Both the position numbers and the translations under genes were made by a program. Source: Streptomyces soli (GTDB lineage Bacteria; Actinomycetota; Actinomycetes; Streptomycetales; Streptomycetaceae). From it: 64,000 bases of DNA. The DNA is taken from contig NZ_RJVR01000311.1 in assembly GCF_003999195.1 (NCBI RefSeq), positions 1 to 64,000 of the forward strand. Direction: 5' to 3'. Each line of letters starts with the position of its first letter. The stretch's first letter is position 1. Positions 54,577 through 63,261 of this stretch are shown here, piece by piece. Under the pieces are notes generated by a model. The model searched no databases and had not been told where the DNA came from. It was given only the letters and a program-made list of their open reading frames with translations.

Positions 54577-55743
54577 ATGCGCCACTTCGGGCACCTCCCA
54601 CCAGACGTACGCAGTGAGCTGTTCCACTGCGAGCCGCAGGAGTTCACCTCCAACTCGCCGACGCGCACGCTCTCCGTGGCCCTGGGCGCCACGCTCTACA
54701 GCCCGGCCACCCGGGCGAGCCTCGCCGACGACGTCATCAAGCAGGCCGGGCGCGGCGTCGTCTCCATGGTGCTCTGCCTCGAGGACTCCATAGACGACCG
54801 CGAGGTCGAGGGCGCCGAGCAGAACCTCGTCCGCCAGTTCGCCGACCTCGCCGCCCGAACCGACCGAAACGAACCGCCGCTGCTCTTCATCCGGGTCCGC
54901 ACCCCCGGCCAGATCACCGACCTCGTGCGGCGCCTCGGCGAGGACATACGGCTGCTGTCGGGCTTTGTCCTCCCCAAGTTCACCGAGGAGACCGGCGTCC
55001 CCTTCCTCGAGGCCCTCACCGCCGCCGAGGCCGCCTGCGGGCGGCGGCTCTTCGCCATGCCGGTCCTCGAGTCCCCGCAGCTCCTGCACCTGGAGACGCG
55101 CACCGAGACCCTGTACGGGATCGCCCGCACCGTCGACAAGTACCGCGAGCGGGTCCTCGCCCTCCGGCTCGGCGTCACCGACTTCTGCTCCGCCTACGGG
55201 CTGCGCCGCTCGCCAGACATGACCGCGTACGACGTCCGCATCGTCGCCTCGGTCATCGCGGACGTCATCAACGTGCTCGGTCGGGCCGACGGCACCGGCT
55301 TCACCGTCACCGGGCCCGTGTGGGAGTACTTCAGGCACTCCGAGCGGATGTTCAAGCCGCTGCTGCGGCAGAGCCCCTTCGTCCCCGAGGCGGTCGACCT
55401 GCGCCAGTCCCTCATCCAGCACGACATGGACGGGCTGCTGCGGGAGATCGAGCTCGACCGCACGAACGGACTGCAGGGCAAGACCTGCATCCACCCATCG
55501 CACGTCCTGCCGGTGCACGCGCTCAACGTCGTGTCCCACGAGGAGTGGAGTGACGCCGTCGACATCCTCCACGAGGACCGCAGCGGCGGCGGTGTCCTGC
55601 GCTCCGCGTACACCAACAAGATGAACGAGGTGAAGCCCCACCGCGCCTGGGCCGAGCGCACCCTCCGGCGGGCCGAGGTCTTCGGCGTCGCCCGCGAGGA
55701 AACCGGCTTCGTGGAGCTTCTCGCGGCATGCGTGCCGGCGTGA
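54577..55743 (+). CDS. CitE-like lyase of the Ter cluster (HpcH/HpaI family)
   Basis: Encodes 388 residues. It has a TIM-barrel lyase fold with LYSPATRASLADDVIKQAGR, SMVLCLEDSIDD, LRLGVTDFCSAYGLRRSP and GKTCIHPSHVLPVHAL. CitE-like enzymes of Ter operons are proposed to act in making a nucleoside-like small molecule with the PRTase next door (comparative genomics by Anantharaman and colleagues). The ATG at 54577 starts the conserved N-terminus. Its TGA overlaps the GTG of the next gene, so the two are coupled. Confidence 0.88.
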   Translation: MRHFGHLPPDVRSELFHCEPQEFTSNSPTRTLSVALGATLYSPATRASLADDVIKQAGRGVVSMVLCLEDSIDDREVEGAEQNLVRQFADLAARTDRNEPPLLFIRVRTPGQITDLVRRLGEDIRLLSGFVLPKFTEETGVPFLEALTAAEAACGRRLFAMPVLESPQLLHLETRTETLYGIARTVDKYRERVLALRLGVTDFCSAYGLRRSPDMTAYDVRIVASVIADVINVLGRADGTGFTVTGPVWEYFRHSERMFKPLLRQSPFVPEAVDLRQSLIQHDMDGLLREIELDRTNGLQGKTCIHPSHVLPVHALNVVSHEEWSDAVDILHEDRSGGGVLRSAYTNKMNEVKPHRAWAERTLRRAEVFGVAREETGFVELLAACVPA

Positions 55744-58241
55744 CCGACAGCGTGACGACAGAACGGAACACCCACCGCATGACGCACACCTGGACCGGCC
55801 AGTGGGTTGCCGACCGGCTCGGCATCGAGCTGCACGGGGACGGCCTCACCGACGTCCTCGGCCTCGCCGTACGCCGCAACAAGAAGCGTGCGCACCTCCT
55901 GGTCTCCAACGTCCTGGGCAAGCACGTCCCCCAGCGCCCTGCGGTCGTCTACGACGCCGGCCACAGCCTCGGCCTGCGCGTACGCGCCCTCCTCGGCGAC
56001 GCGGCCGCCGCGCGCTCCGTCGTCCTCGGCTACGCAGAAACCGCCACCGGCCTCGGCCACGCCGTCGCCGACGGCCTCGGCCTCGCCCCCTACCTGCACT
56101 CCACCCGCCGCCCCGTGGCGACCGTCACCGCCGTCGGCGGCTTCGAGGAGGAGCACAGCCACGCCACCTCTCACCTCCTCCTCCCCGAAAACCCGGCCCT
56201 CCTCGCCGGTGACGGCCCCCTGGTCCTCGTAGACGACGAGTTCTCCACCGGCCGCACCGTCCTCAACACCGTCCGCGCCCTCCACGCCCGCTACCCGCGT
56301 GAGCGGTACGTCGTCGTCGCCCTCGTCGACGTCCGCTCCGCCGCCGACCGCGCCCGGCTCGACGCCTTCGCGGTCGACCTGGGCGCCCGGGTGGACCTGG
56401 TGGCGTTGGCCTCGGGCACGGTCGTCCTGCCGGAGGGCGTGCTGGAGCGGGGGCAGGAGCTGGTGGCCGAGCACGCTTCAGCCTCGCCGGCCCACCCAGC
56501 CCGTCCGGCGTTCGGGGTGGGGGAGGCAACCGCCCGCGTCGACCTCGGCTGGCCCGCCGGCCTGCCGGACGGGGGCCGCCACGGCTTCACGCCCGCGCAC
56601 CGCCTCCACCTCGAAACCTCGCTCCCCGGCATGGCGGCCCGCCTGGCCGCCGCCCTCCCGCCCGCGGCGCGCAGCGTCCTCGTACTCGGCAACGAAGAGC
56701 TGATGTACGCCCCGCTGCGGCTCGCCCGCGCCCTGGACGAGGCCCTCGCCGACACGGCAGACGTCCGGTTCTCCACGACCACGCGGTCACCCGTGCTTGC
56801 CGTGGACGACCCGGGATATGCGATACGTACCCGTATCGTTTTCCCTGATCACGACAATCCGGCCGATGGCGACGGCGAACGCTACGCGTACAACGTCGCA
56901 GGCGGGGGCTTCGACGCGATCGTCGCCGTCGTGGACTCGGCGGGGGACACCCCCGCCCTGCATGCCCCCGGCGGGCTGCTCGCGCAGCTTGCCGAACACA
57001 CAGAAAGGCTGCTGCTCGCCGTGGTGCCTTCGTACGAACCCAGCACGCTGCCCGAGCCCCTGCGCGGCCCGGCCTTCTCCTCCTACGCACCGGAAGAGGT
57101 CGGCTGGCTGCTGAAGGACCTCTCGGACGTGGAGCTGGAGGCGCCGACCGAGGAGCGCGAGGAGGCCATCCAGAGCGGCGGGGCGCACTACGCGGAGTCG
57201 CTGCCGGTGGAGTACCAGCCCAGCGCCGACTATCAGGCCCTCTTCCGGGCCGCCCTGGAAACCTCGGCGACCCGGATAGCGCGGGCCGTGGGCGCGGTGA
57301 CCGAGCTGGTGCTCGCCGAGCGCGGCCCGGACGCGGTCCTGGTGTCGCTGGCCCGGGCCGGAGTCCCCGTGGGCATCCTGATGCGCCGCTGGGCGCGCCA
57401 CGCGCACGGCCTGGAGCTGCCGCACTACGCCGTCTCCATCGTGCGCGGCCGCGGCATCGACACCACCGCCCTGCGCTGGCTTGCCGCCAACCACGACCCC
57501 AAGCAGGCCGTCTTCGTCGACGGCTGGACCGGCAAGGGCGCCATCACCCGCGAGCTGGCCGAGGCCGTCAAGCCGTGGGGGTCCTCCCCCAGCCTGGCGG
57601 CTGGGAGGTGCCCCCACCGGACGGAGTCTGGGGGAGGGTTCGACCCCGAGATCGCCGTCCTGGCCGACCCGGGCGGCTGCGTACGCACCTACGGCACCCG
57701 GGACGACTTCCTCATCCCCTCCGCATGCCTCAACTCGACGGTCTCCGGGCTGGTTTCGCGCACCGTGCTGCGGGCCGACCTGATCGGGCCGGACGACTTC
57801 CACGGCGGAAAGTTCTACCGCGAGCTGGCCGGCGCCGACGTCTCCGGACTGTTCCTCGACGCGGTCGAGGCGCGCTTCGCGGAGGTGGCCGAGGAGGTCG
57901 CGTACGACGTGAAGGTGCTGCAGGCCGCCGACCGCTCGCCCACCTGGGAGGGCTGGGCGGCGGTGGAGCGGATCAGCGAGGAGTACGGCATCGGCGACGT
58001 CAACCTCGTCAAGCCCGGCGTCGGCGAGACCACGCGCGTGCTGCTGCGCCGCGTGCCCTGGAAGATCCTCGCCCAGCGCGGCGCCGGATCCGACCTCGAC
58101 CACGTACGGCTGCTCGCCGAGCAACGCGGCGTCCCGGTCGAGGAGGTGGACGGCCTGCCCTACTCCTGCGTCGGGCTCATCCACCCCCGCTTCACCCGCG
58201 GCGCGACCGGCACCGACGGCAAGGCGGTGGCGGCCAAGTGA
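55740..58241 (+). CDS. PRTase-TRSP-StiP fusion protein of the Ter system
   Basis: Encodes 833 residues. The N-terminal phosphoribosyltransferase domain has the PRPP loop VLVDDEFSTGRT (Asp165, Asp166, Glu167). A TRSP domain follows with its name-giving Thr-Arg-Ser-Pro at 348-351. From about residue 470 there is a StiP-type cysteine-protease-like domain with VFVDGWTGKGAI, RDDFLIPSACLNSTVSGLVS and KFYRELAG. Elsewhere these occur as separate Ter-operon proteins. Start chosen at GTG 55740 (coupled GTGA overlap); an ATG at 55779 is an alternative. Residues 612-633 come from an in-frame palindromic repeat. Its stop overlaps the HAD gene start (GTGA). Confidence 0.87.
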   Translation: MTDSVTTERNTHRMTHTWTGQWVADRLGIELHGDGLTDVLGLAVRRNKKRAHLLVSNVLGKHVPQRPAVVYDAGHSLGLRVRALLGDAAAARSVVLGYAETATGLGHAVADGLGLAPYLHSTRRPVATVTAVGGFEEEHSHATSHLLLPENPALLAGDGPLVLVDDEFSTGRTVLNTVRALHARYPRERYVVVALVDVRSAADRARLDAFAVDLGARVDLVALASGTVVLPEGVLERGQELVAEHASASPAHPARPAFGVGEATARVDLGWPAGLPDGGRHGFTPAHRLHLETSLPGMAARLAAALPPAARSVLVLGNEELMYAPLRLARALDEALADTADVRFSTTTRSPVLAVDDPGYAIRTRIVFPDHDNPADGDGERYAYNVAGGGFDAIVAVVDSAGDTPALHAPGGLLAQLAEHTERLLLAVVPSYEPSTLPEPLRGPAFSSYAPEEVGWLLKDLSDVELEAPTEEREEAIQSGGAHYAESLPVEYQPSADYQALFRAALETSATRIARAVGAVTELVLAERGPDAVLVSLARAGVPVGILMRRWARHAHGLELPHYAVSIVRGRGIDTTALRWLAANHDPKQAVFVDGWTGKGAITRELAEAVKPWGSSPSLAAGRCPHRTESGGGFDPEIAVLADPGGCVRTYGTRDDFLIPSACLNSTVSGLVSRTVLRADLIGPDDFHGGKFYRELAGADVSGLFLDAVEARFAEVAEEVAYDVKVLQAADRSPTWEGWAAVERISEEYGIGDVNLVKPGVGETTRVLLRRVPWKILAQRGAGSDLDHVRLLAEQRGVPVEEVDGLPYSCVGLIHPRFTRGATGTDGKAVAAK
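57573..57638. repeat. In-frame GC-rich palindromic repeat inside the fusion gene
   Basis: A 66-bp block with CCTCCCCCAGCCTGGCGGCT and CGGACGGAGTCTGGGGGAGG encodes 22 extra residues (from PWGSSPSLAAG to RTESGGG) between ELAEAVK and FDPEIAVLADPG. The length is a multiple of three and no stop is created. It is the same repeat family that breaks tnpA. Confidence 0.85.
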
Positions 58242-59059
58242 CCAGCAACGTGACCCGCAAGCTGGTCGCCAGCGACCTCGACCGCACCCTCATCTACTCG
58301 CCCTCCGCCCTCGCCCTCACCATGCCGGACGAGTACGCCCCCCGGCTGCTCTGCGTCGAGGTCAACGAGGCCCGCCCGCTCTCCTTCATGACCGAGACCG
58401 CCGCCGGGCTCGTCCAGGAGCTCGCCTCGGTGGCGGAGTTCGTGCCCGCGACTACGCGTACGCGCAAGCAGTACCGGCGGATCAATCTGCCAGGGCCCGT
58501 GCCGCGCTTCGCTATCTGCGCGAACGGTGGCCACATCCTGGTCAAGGGCCACACCGACCACGACTGGAACACCGAAATGCGGCGCCGCCTCGCCGACGGC
58601 TCCGCGCCCCTCGCGGAGGTCCGCGACCACCTCGCCCTCACCGTCGACCCGGCCTGGCTGCGCAAGGAGCGGGTCGCCGAGGAGCTCTTCGTCTACCTCG
58701 TCGTCGAGCGCTCCCTCGTACCCGAGGGCTGGGTCAAGGAACTGGCCGGCTGGGCCGACGAGCGCGGCTGGACCGTGTCCATGCAAGGCCGCAAGATCTA
58801 CGCCGTCCCCAAGCCCCTCACCAAAAGCGCCGCCCTCGCCGAAGTCGTCCGCCGAACCGGCGCCCACCGCGTCTTCGCCGCCGGCGACTCCCTCCTCGAC
58901 GCCGACCTCCTCCTCGCCGCGGACGCCGGGTGGCGGCCCGGCCACGGCGAGCTCTTCGACACGGGCTGGGCTGCGCCCCACGTCGAAGCGCTCGGCTGCG
59001 CCGGCGTCGCCGCGGGGGAGGAGATCCTCCGCCGCATGGTGGCTGTCGCCACGGCCTGA
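58238..59059 (+). CDS. HAD-family hydrolase of the Ter cluster
   Basis: Encodes 273 residues from a GTG overlapping the stop of the fusion gene. HAD motifs are DLDRTL (nucleophile Asp13, acid Asp15), the Lys in PKPLTKSAALAEV, and AAGDSLLDADLL. The capped Cof-like middle is present. It likely removes a phosphate from the product of the PRTase and lyase. Third gene of the tightly coupled CitE-like/PRTase/HAD set. Confidence 0.9.
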   Translation: MTSNVTRKLVASDLDRTLIYSPSALALTMPDEYAPRLLCVEVNEARPLSFMTETAAGLVQELASVAEFVPATTRTRKQYRRINLPGPVPRFAICANGGHILVKGHTDHDWNTEMRRRLADGSAPLAEVRDHLALTVDPAWLRKERVAEELFVYLVVERSLVPEGWVKELAGWADERGWTVSMQGRKIYAVPKPLTKSAALAEVVRRTGAHRVFAAGDSLLDADLLLAADAGWRPGHGELFDTGWAAPHVEALGCAGVAAGEEILRRMVAVATA

Positions 59060-59593
59060 GCCCCTTCTTTTGCCCCTCGCCCGATTCGTCACGCCGTGCT
59101 CGCACCGCTCGGCCCCGGGGGGCCTCACCGGCGCCCCCGGCTGCGCCGGACTCTCCCCCAGACTCCGTCTGGGTGGGGGTCCTCCCCCCGGACGGAGTCT
59201 GGGGGAGAGTGCCCCCCTCCGTCGGGCCGGGGGTGCCGGCGTGCTCCTGCCGGGTGGCTGGGGGCGTGTTGTCGGGTGCGGGTCCGTGGCCGGGTTGTGC
59301 CAGCCCGTTCCTCCCCCAGACTTCGTCCGGGGGGACCCCAGCGGAACGTTCTCCCACAACCCGGTGGGCCAGGCCCGTCCGGCGTGCGAGGACCTGGGGG
59401 CGGGCCCCCAGCGGGGTCCGGGGCGGAGCCCCGGTTTCGGGAAGGGGCGGGGTGGGGGAAACGACGTCAGCCCCCGGGGCGTAGCAGCGCAACCGGACCG
59501 GTCGGTGTATTCGTCTCGGGTGGGTGGGAGACTGGACCGGAAAACGGGAAAAGCATGGTGCGCAGCGGCGCGGCGGAGCGGGAGAGAGCGACT
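59060..59593. other. 534-bp non-coding region dense in GC palindromes
   Basis: Contains inverted CCCCCAGACTCCGTCTGGG units at 59153-59172 and 59189-59213. A CCCCCAGACTTCGTCCGGGG unit lies near 59313, followed by the GCGGAACGTTCTCCCACAAC repeat shared with 22862. No gene recognised. The promoter and ribosome site of the coiled-coil gene lie at its right end. Confidence 0.65.
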
Positions 59594-60835
59594 GTGACGA
59601 CGGCACGCTCGTGGTGGCGGCGCGGAGACAACCTCCGCGCCGACGCGCAGGCCGCGAAGGACGCCGCCGCCGAGGCGTTCTATGAGCTGGACAGCGCGCA
59701 GCGGGATCTGGTGATCTCGATAGAGACGATCACGGCGGTGGACAACTCCCCGGCCGCGCAGCGCGCCCGCGCGGACTTCCGGGCGCTGGGCGAGCGCATC
59801 GACCAGGTCAGCGGTGCCTACATCGCGGCGGTCGACACCCACGACCTGGACCGGGACGAGCTGGACGCCTCAGCCGCGGCGCACGCCCGGAGCGAGCTGA
59901 CCAAGGCGAAGGACGACCTGGTCAGGGCGAAGGCGGACCTGGATCGGTTCGGGGAGAGCCTGGGGCCGTTGCTGGGGAAGGCGGAGACGCAGCTGGCCCG
60001 GCTCGCGCCCGCCGTGGAGCGGGCCCGGCAAGGGCTGCTGGCGGCGAGCAACGCGCTGGACGCCGTACGGGCCTCCGGCCTGAGGGCGGACGACCTGGCG
60101 GGGCGGCTGGCGGCCCTGGCGCCGGAGCTGACGAAGCTGAACCAGGGCGCGGGCACGCACGGGGTGCAGGCGACCATCCAGCGAGCGGACGAGGTGGCGC
60201 GGGCCGCCGAGGCGATCCGTGCCGAGGCGGAGCGGCTGCCGGAGCGGGCCCAGGAGATCAACAAGCGGCTGGTCAGCCTCCGTACGCGTACGCAGGCGCT
60301 GGCGACCCGGGCGGAGGGCGTGGACCCGATCCTGAGCGAGCTGCGGCGGCGCTTCAGCCTGGCCTGCTGGGAGGACCTGCAGCAGGTCCCGGCCCACGCC
60401 CGCACCGTGCTCCCGCAGGCCGAGGCGATGCTCGCGGAGGCGGCGAAGGCCCGCGACGAGCAGCGCTGGCCGGACGCGACGTCACGGCTGAGCACGGTAC
60501 GGGCGCTGCTCGACGAGCTGGACGGGGCGGTGTCCGCGGCCGGTGACCGGCTGCGGCGGCTCAACGAGGTGCAGAAGGACCCGGGGGCCGAGGTCGAGAA
60601 GACCCGCTTCGCGATCCGCGACGCCCAGCGCCTCGTCATGCAGGGCCGCTCCACCCCCGAGCCTCGCCACGCCCGCCCCCTCGACGAAGCCGTGGCCCGC
60701 CTCGACCGCGCAGTCGCCGGTCTGGAGGGCCGCCACCCCGACTACTGGCACTTCCTCACCGAGACCGCCGCCGTACGCGAGACGGCGGCCCGGGTCGTCG
60801 CCAACATCCGCGAGGAACGCGCCGCCCACCACTAG
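59594..60835 (+). CDS. Coiled-coil protein linked to the Ter cluster
   Basis: Encodes 413 residues from a GTG with GGAGAG about 9 bases before it. Almost the whole chain is Ala/Glu/Arg/Leu-rich heptads, predicted long coiled coil: DNLRADAQAAKDAAAEAFYE, AKDDLVRAKADLDRFGESLG, AAEAIRAEAERLPERAQEIN. No signal peptide. It recalls chaperone-like or TelA-like helical proteins found with Ter genes but I cannot assign it. It follows the HAD gene after the repeat-filled gap. Confidence 0.7.
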   Translation: MTTARSWWRRGDNLRADAQAAKDAAAEAFYELDSAQRDLVISIETITAVDNSPAAQRARADFRALGERIDQVSGAYIAAVDTHDLDRDELDASAAAHARSELTKAKDDLVRAKADLDRFGESLGPLLGKAETQLARLAPAVERARQGLLAASNALDAVRASGLRADDLAGRLAALAPELTKLNQGAGTHGVQATIQRADEVARAAEAIRAEAERLPERAQEINKRLVSLRTRTQALATRAEGVDPILSELRRRFSLACWEDLQQVPAHARTVLPQAEAMLAEAAKARDEQRWPDATSRLSTVRALLDELDGAVSAAGDRLRRLNEVQKDPGAEVEKTRFAIRDAQRLVMQGRSTPEPRHARPLDEAVARLDRAVAGLEGRHPDYWHFLTETAAVRETAARVVANIREERAAHH

Positions 60836-60838
60836 GCC

Positions 60839-61057
60839 CTAACCGCAGCAACCTCCACCGCAGCAGCCACCGCCCCCACCCCCGGAAGCGGGGCGCGACG
60901 GCGCGGAGGCCATGCCGCCGACCGCGACGGTCGAGAGCAGCTTGACGGTGTCCTCGTGGCCGCCGGGGCAGGTCGCGGGGGCGGAGGACTCGGCCATCGG
61001 CCGGTTCAGCTCGAAGGTGCTGCCACAGGACCGGCAGCGGTACTCGTAACGGGGCAT
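60839..61057 (-). CDS. FmdB-type zinc ribbon protein
   Basis: Encodes 72 residues. The opening MPRYEYRCRSCGSTFELNRP, then CPGGHEDTVKLLSTVAVGG, is the FmdB zinc ribbon with paired cysteines. The C-terminus is a glycine run followed by CCGGGCCG. The family is linked to regulation but its function is unclear. It is 9 bp behind the frameshifted O-methyltransferase in the same direction and converges on the coiled-coil gene. Confidence 0.85.
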   Translation of the reverse strand: MPRYEYRCRSCGSTFELNRPMAESSAPATCPGGHEDTVKLLSTVAVGGMASAPSRPASGGGGGGCCGGGCCG

Positions 61058-61066
61058 GGGGTCAGC

Positions 61067-61731
61067 TTACGGACGACGACGCGCGAGCGTGAGGCCGTCC
61101 GCGACGGTCAGGAGCACCGCCTCGACGCGGTCGTCGGCGTGGACGCGTTCGTTGAAGGCCTGGATGCCGGCGGTGGAGCCGGTGGCGTGGGGGTCGAGGA
61201 CGCGGCCGTGGAAGAGGGTGTTGTCGGCGGCGATGACACCGCCGGGGCGCATGCGGGGGACGAGCTCTTCCCAGTAGTTGACGTAGTTCTCCTTGTCGGC
61301 GTCGAGGTAGGCGAAGTCGATCACGGGTCGGTGGGCAGGGCCCGAAGCGTGTCGAGGGCGGGGCCGATGCGGAGGTCGATGCGGTCGGCGACGCCGGCCT
61401 TGGCCCAGGCGCGGCGGCCGTAGGCGGTCCACTCCTCGGAGATGTCGCAGGCGATGAGCTTGCCGTCGGCGGGCAGGGCCTGGGCCATCGACAGGGCCGA
61501 GAAGCCGGTGAAGGTGCCGACCTCGATGATGCGGCGGGCGCCGACGAGGCGTACGAGGAAGGCCAGTAGCGGCCCCTGCTCCTCGGCGGACTGCATGCCG
61601 GCGGCGTCGCCGAGCTGCTTGTGGGTGATCTCGACGAGCTCGCGCTGCACGGGGTCGAGCGGCGGATTGTGCTGGAGCACGTACTCGTACAGCTCGGGAG
61701 TGAGCGGGGGGTTCTTGGTCTCGTACAAGGC
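61067..61731 (-). pseudogene. Class I O-methyltransferase, frameshifted
   Basis: Two frames together make one caffeoyl-CoA-type O-methyltransferase. The first, from a TTG at 61731 with GAGGAG before it, gives YETKNPPLTPELYEYVLQHN and the SAM loop IIEVGTFTGFSALSM, up to LRALPTDP, then stops at 61321. The second begins VIDFAYLDADKENYVNYWEE and ends LTLARRRP. The junction GACCCGTGATC needs one extra C to be in frame. So a single-base deletion in a C-run splits the gene; sequencing error is quite possible. If real, the metal-binding half is lost. Confidence 0.8.
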
Positions 61732-61752
61732 TTCTCCTCTTAAGGTGGCGGC

Positions 61753-62382
61753 ATGTTCGTGGATGACGCCATCGCCCTCGTGCCCAGCATGCCAACCAGG
61801 CGCGCGCTGCTCGGGCTGGCAGGCGCTCCCGCCGCCGGCAAGTCGACGCTCGCCCGGTCCCTGGTCGACGGGGTCAACGCCCGGCTGGGCGCGGGCATGG
61901 CGGCGTACGTCCCGATGGACGGCTTCCATCTCTCCAACGCGCAGCTGGACCGGCTCGGCCTGCGCGACCGCAAGGGCGCGCCGGAGACCTTCGATGCCGA
62001 TGGCTACGTCCACCTGCTGCGGCGGCTGCGAGCGTGGCACGGGCGGCCGGTCTACGCACCCGATTTCGACCGGGCGCTGGACGAGCCGGTCGCGGCGGGC
62101 ATCGTCGTGCCGCCGGAGGCCCAGCTCGTGGTGACCGAGGGCAACTACCTCGCCGACGACGCCCCGGGCTGGAACGCCGTACGGGATCTGCTGGACGAGC
62201 TGTGGTTCGTCGACGCCCCGCCCGCCGTCCGGGAGGAGCGGCTGCTGGCGCGGCATGTCGCGGGCGGTCGTACGGAGGCGGAGGCACGAGCCTTCATAGA
62301 GGCCAGCGAGCGGCCCAACGCGGCGCGTGTGGAGGCCGCGCGCGCCGCGTGCGGGCGGGTCGTACGGATGACCGCGACCTGA
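61753..62382 (+). CDS. P-loop kinase, uridine kinase/FrcK-like
   Basis: Encodes 209 residues. Walker A is GAPAAGKST near residue 24; the substrate lid has YVPMDGFHLSNAQLDRLGLR and GAPETFDADGYVHLLRRLR. The family is annotated as nucleoside/nucleotide kinase-like and includes pantothenate- or fructose-type kinases. VTEGNYLADDAPGW is the second nucleotide motif. It phosphorylates a small alcohol; substrate unknown. The stop touches the end of the convergent DUF4097 gene. Confidence 0.85.
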   Translation: MFVDDAIALVPSMPTRRALLGLAGAPAAGKSTLARSLVDGVNARLGAGMAAYVPMDGFHLSNAQLDRLGLRDRKGAPETFDADGYVHLLRRLRAWHGRPVYAPDFDRALDEPVAAGIVVPPEAQLVVTEGNYLADDAPGWNAVRDLLDELWFVDAPPAVREERLLARHVAGGRTEAEARAFIEASERPNAARVEAARAACGRVVRMTAT

Positions 62383-63141
62383 TCACAGGCCCCGGACCGT
62401 CACCGAGCCGTCGTTCGTGTGGACGGTGACCTGGTGGGCGCTCGAGGAGTCGCGCGGCACCGCGACCGTGACCTGGCCGTCGCCCGTGGTCGTGGACACG
62501 TCGTACCGCTCGTCCGGCAGCTCGACCGTGACCTTGCCGTCCGAGGTGGTGGCGAGCACCTGGTCCGGCACCGTCGTGAAGCGCAGCCGTACCGCGCCGT
62601 CGGAGCTGTGGGCGGTGACCCGGCGCGAAGTGACGCCGGTGGCCTCGACCTTGCCGTCGCCGGTGGAGATGTCCAGGGGGCCGCTGATGTCCCGGATCAC
62701 GACGGAGCCGTCCTTGGTCGACACCTTGAGTGCGGTGTCGAAGCCGCTTGCCTCGACCTTGCCGTCGCCGTTGGCGACGGTCACGGCGACACCGCGCGGC
62801 ACCAGCACCTCGTGGCGGGAGGCGCAATTGGTCACCATGCCCCGGCAGGTGACCCGGAGCTTGAGGGTGTGGCCGTCCTCCATCGACCAGGTCGTGCGGG
62901 TGCTGCCGCCCACCGCCCAGGCGTCGAACCACCGGGTGACCTTCACGTCCTTCACGTCGGCCGGCTTCACCACCACCTTCGAGTCGCTGGCGTCGATGGT
63001 GAGTTGCTTGCCGCTGATCGCGAAGTCGCGCTTGTCCGGCTTGGCGTCGTCCGAGACGTCGGCGCATCCGGCGACCGTGCCGAGCGCGAGCACCGCCCCG
63101 GACGAGGCGAGCAGTAAACGGCGGAATGTGTTTGTGCTCAA
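62383..63141 (-). CDS. DUF4097 lipoprotein (beta-helix repeats)
   Basis: Encodes 252 residues. The lipobox is GTVAGC (Cys near residue 26), followed by a short linker. Then repeated short strands with Asp-Gly turns (NGDGKVEASG, KDGSVVIRD, GDGKVEATG, SDGAVRLRF, SDGKVTVEL) form the DUF4097 beta-helix, with about eight rungs. It is surface-attached; function unknown. Single gene between the P-loop kinase and the encapsulin. Confidence 0.88.
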   Translation of the reverse strand: MSTNTFRRLLLASSGAVLALGTVAGCADVSDDAKPDKRDFAISGKQLTIDASDSKVVVKPADVKDVKVTRWFDAWAVGGSTRTTWSMEDGHTLKLRVTCRGMVTNCASRHEVLVPRGVAVTVANGDGKVEASGFDTALKVSTKDGSVVIRDISGPLDISTGDGKVEATGVTSRRVTAHSSDGAVRLRFTTVPDQVLATTSDGKVTVELPDERYDVSTTTGDGQVTVAVPRDSSSAHQVTVHTNDGSVTVRGL

Positions 63142-63261
63142 CGGGGTCGCCTCCAGCGGGCGTCATGGGCAGGTCGCGGAACGTACCCATGACGCTACGA
63201 AGAGGCGCCCGACCCCGGAATCCGGGCGGCCCCCGGGGCCGGGGTGGGGGTAGCCCCCCGG

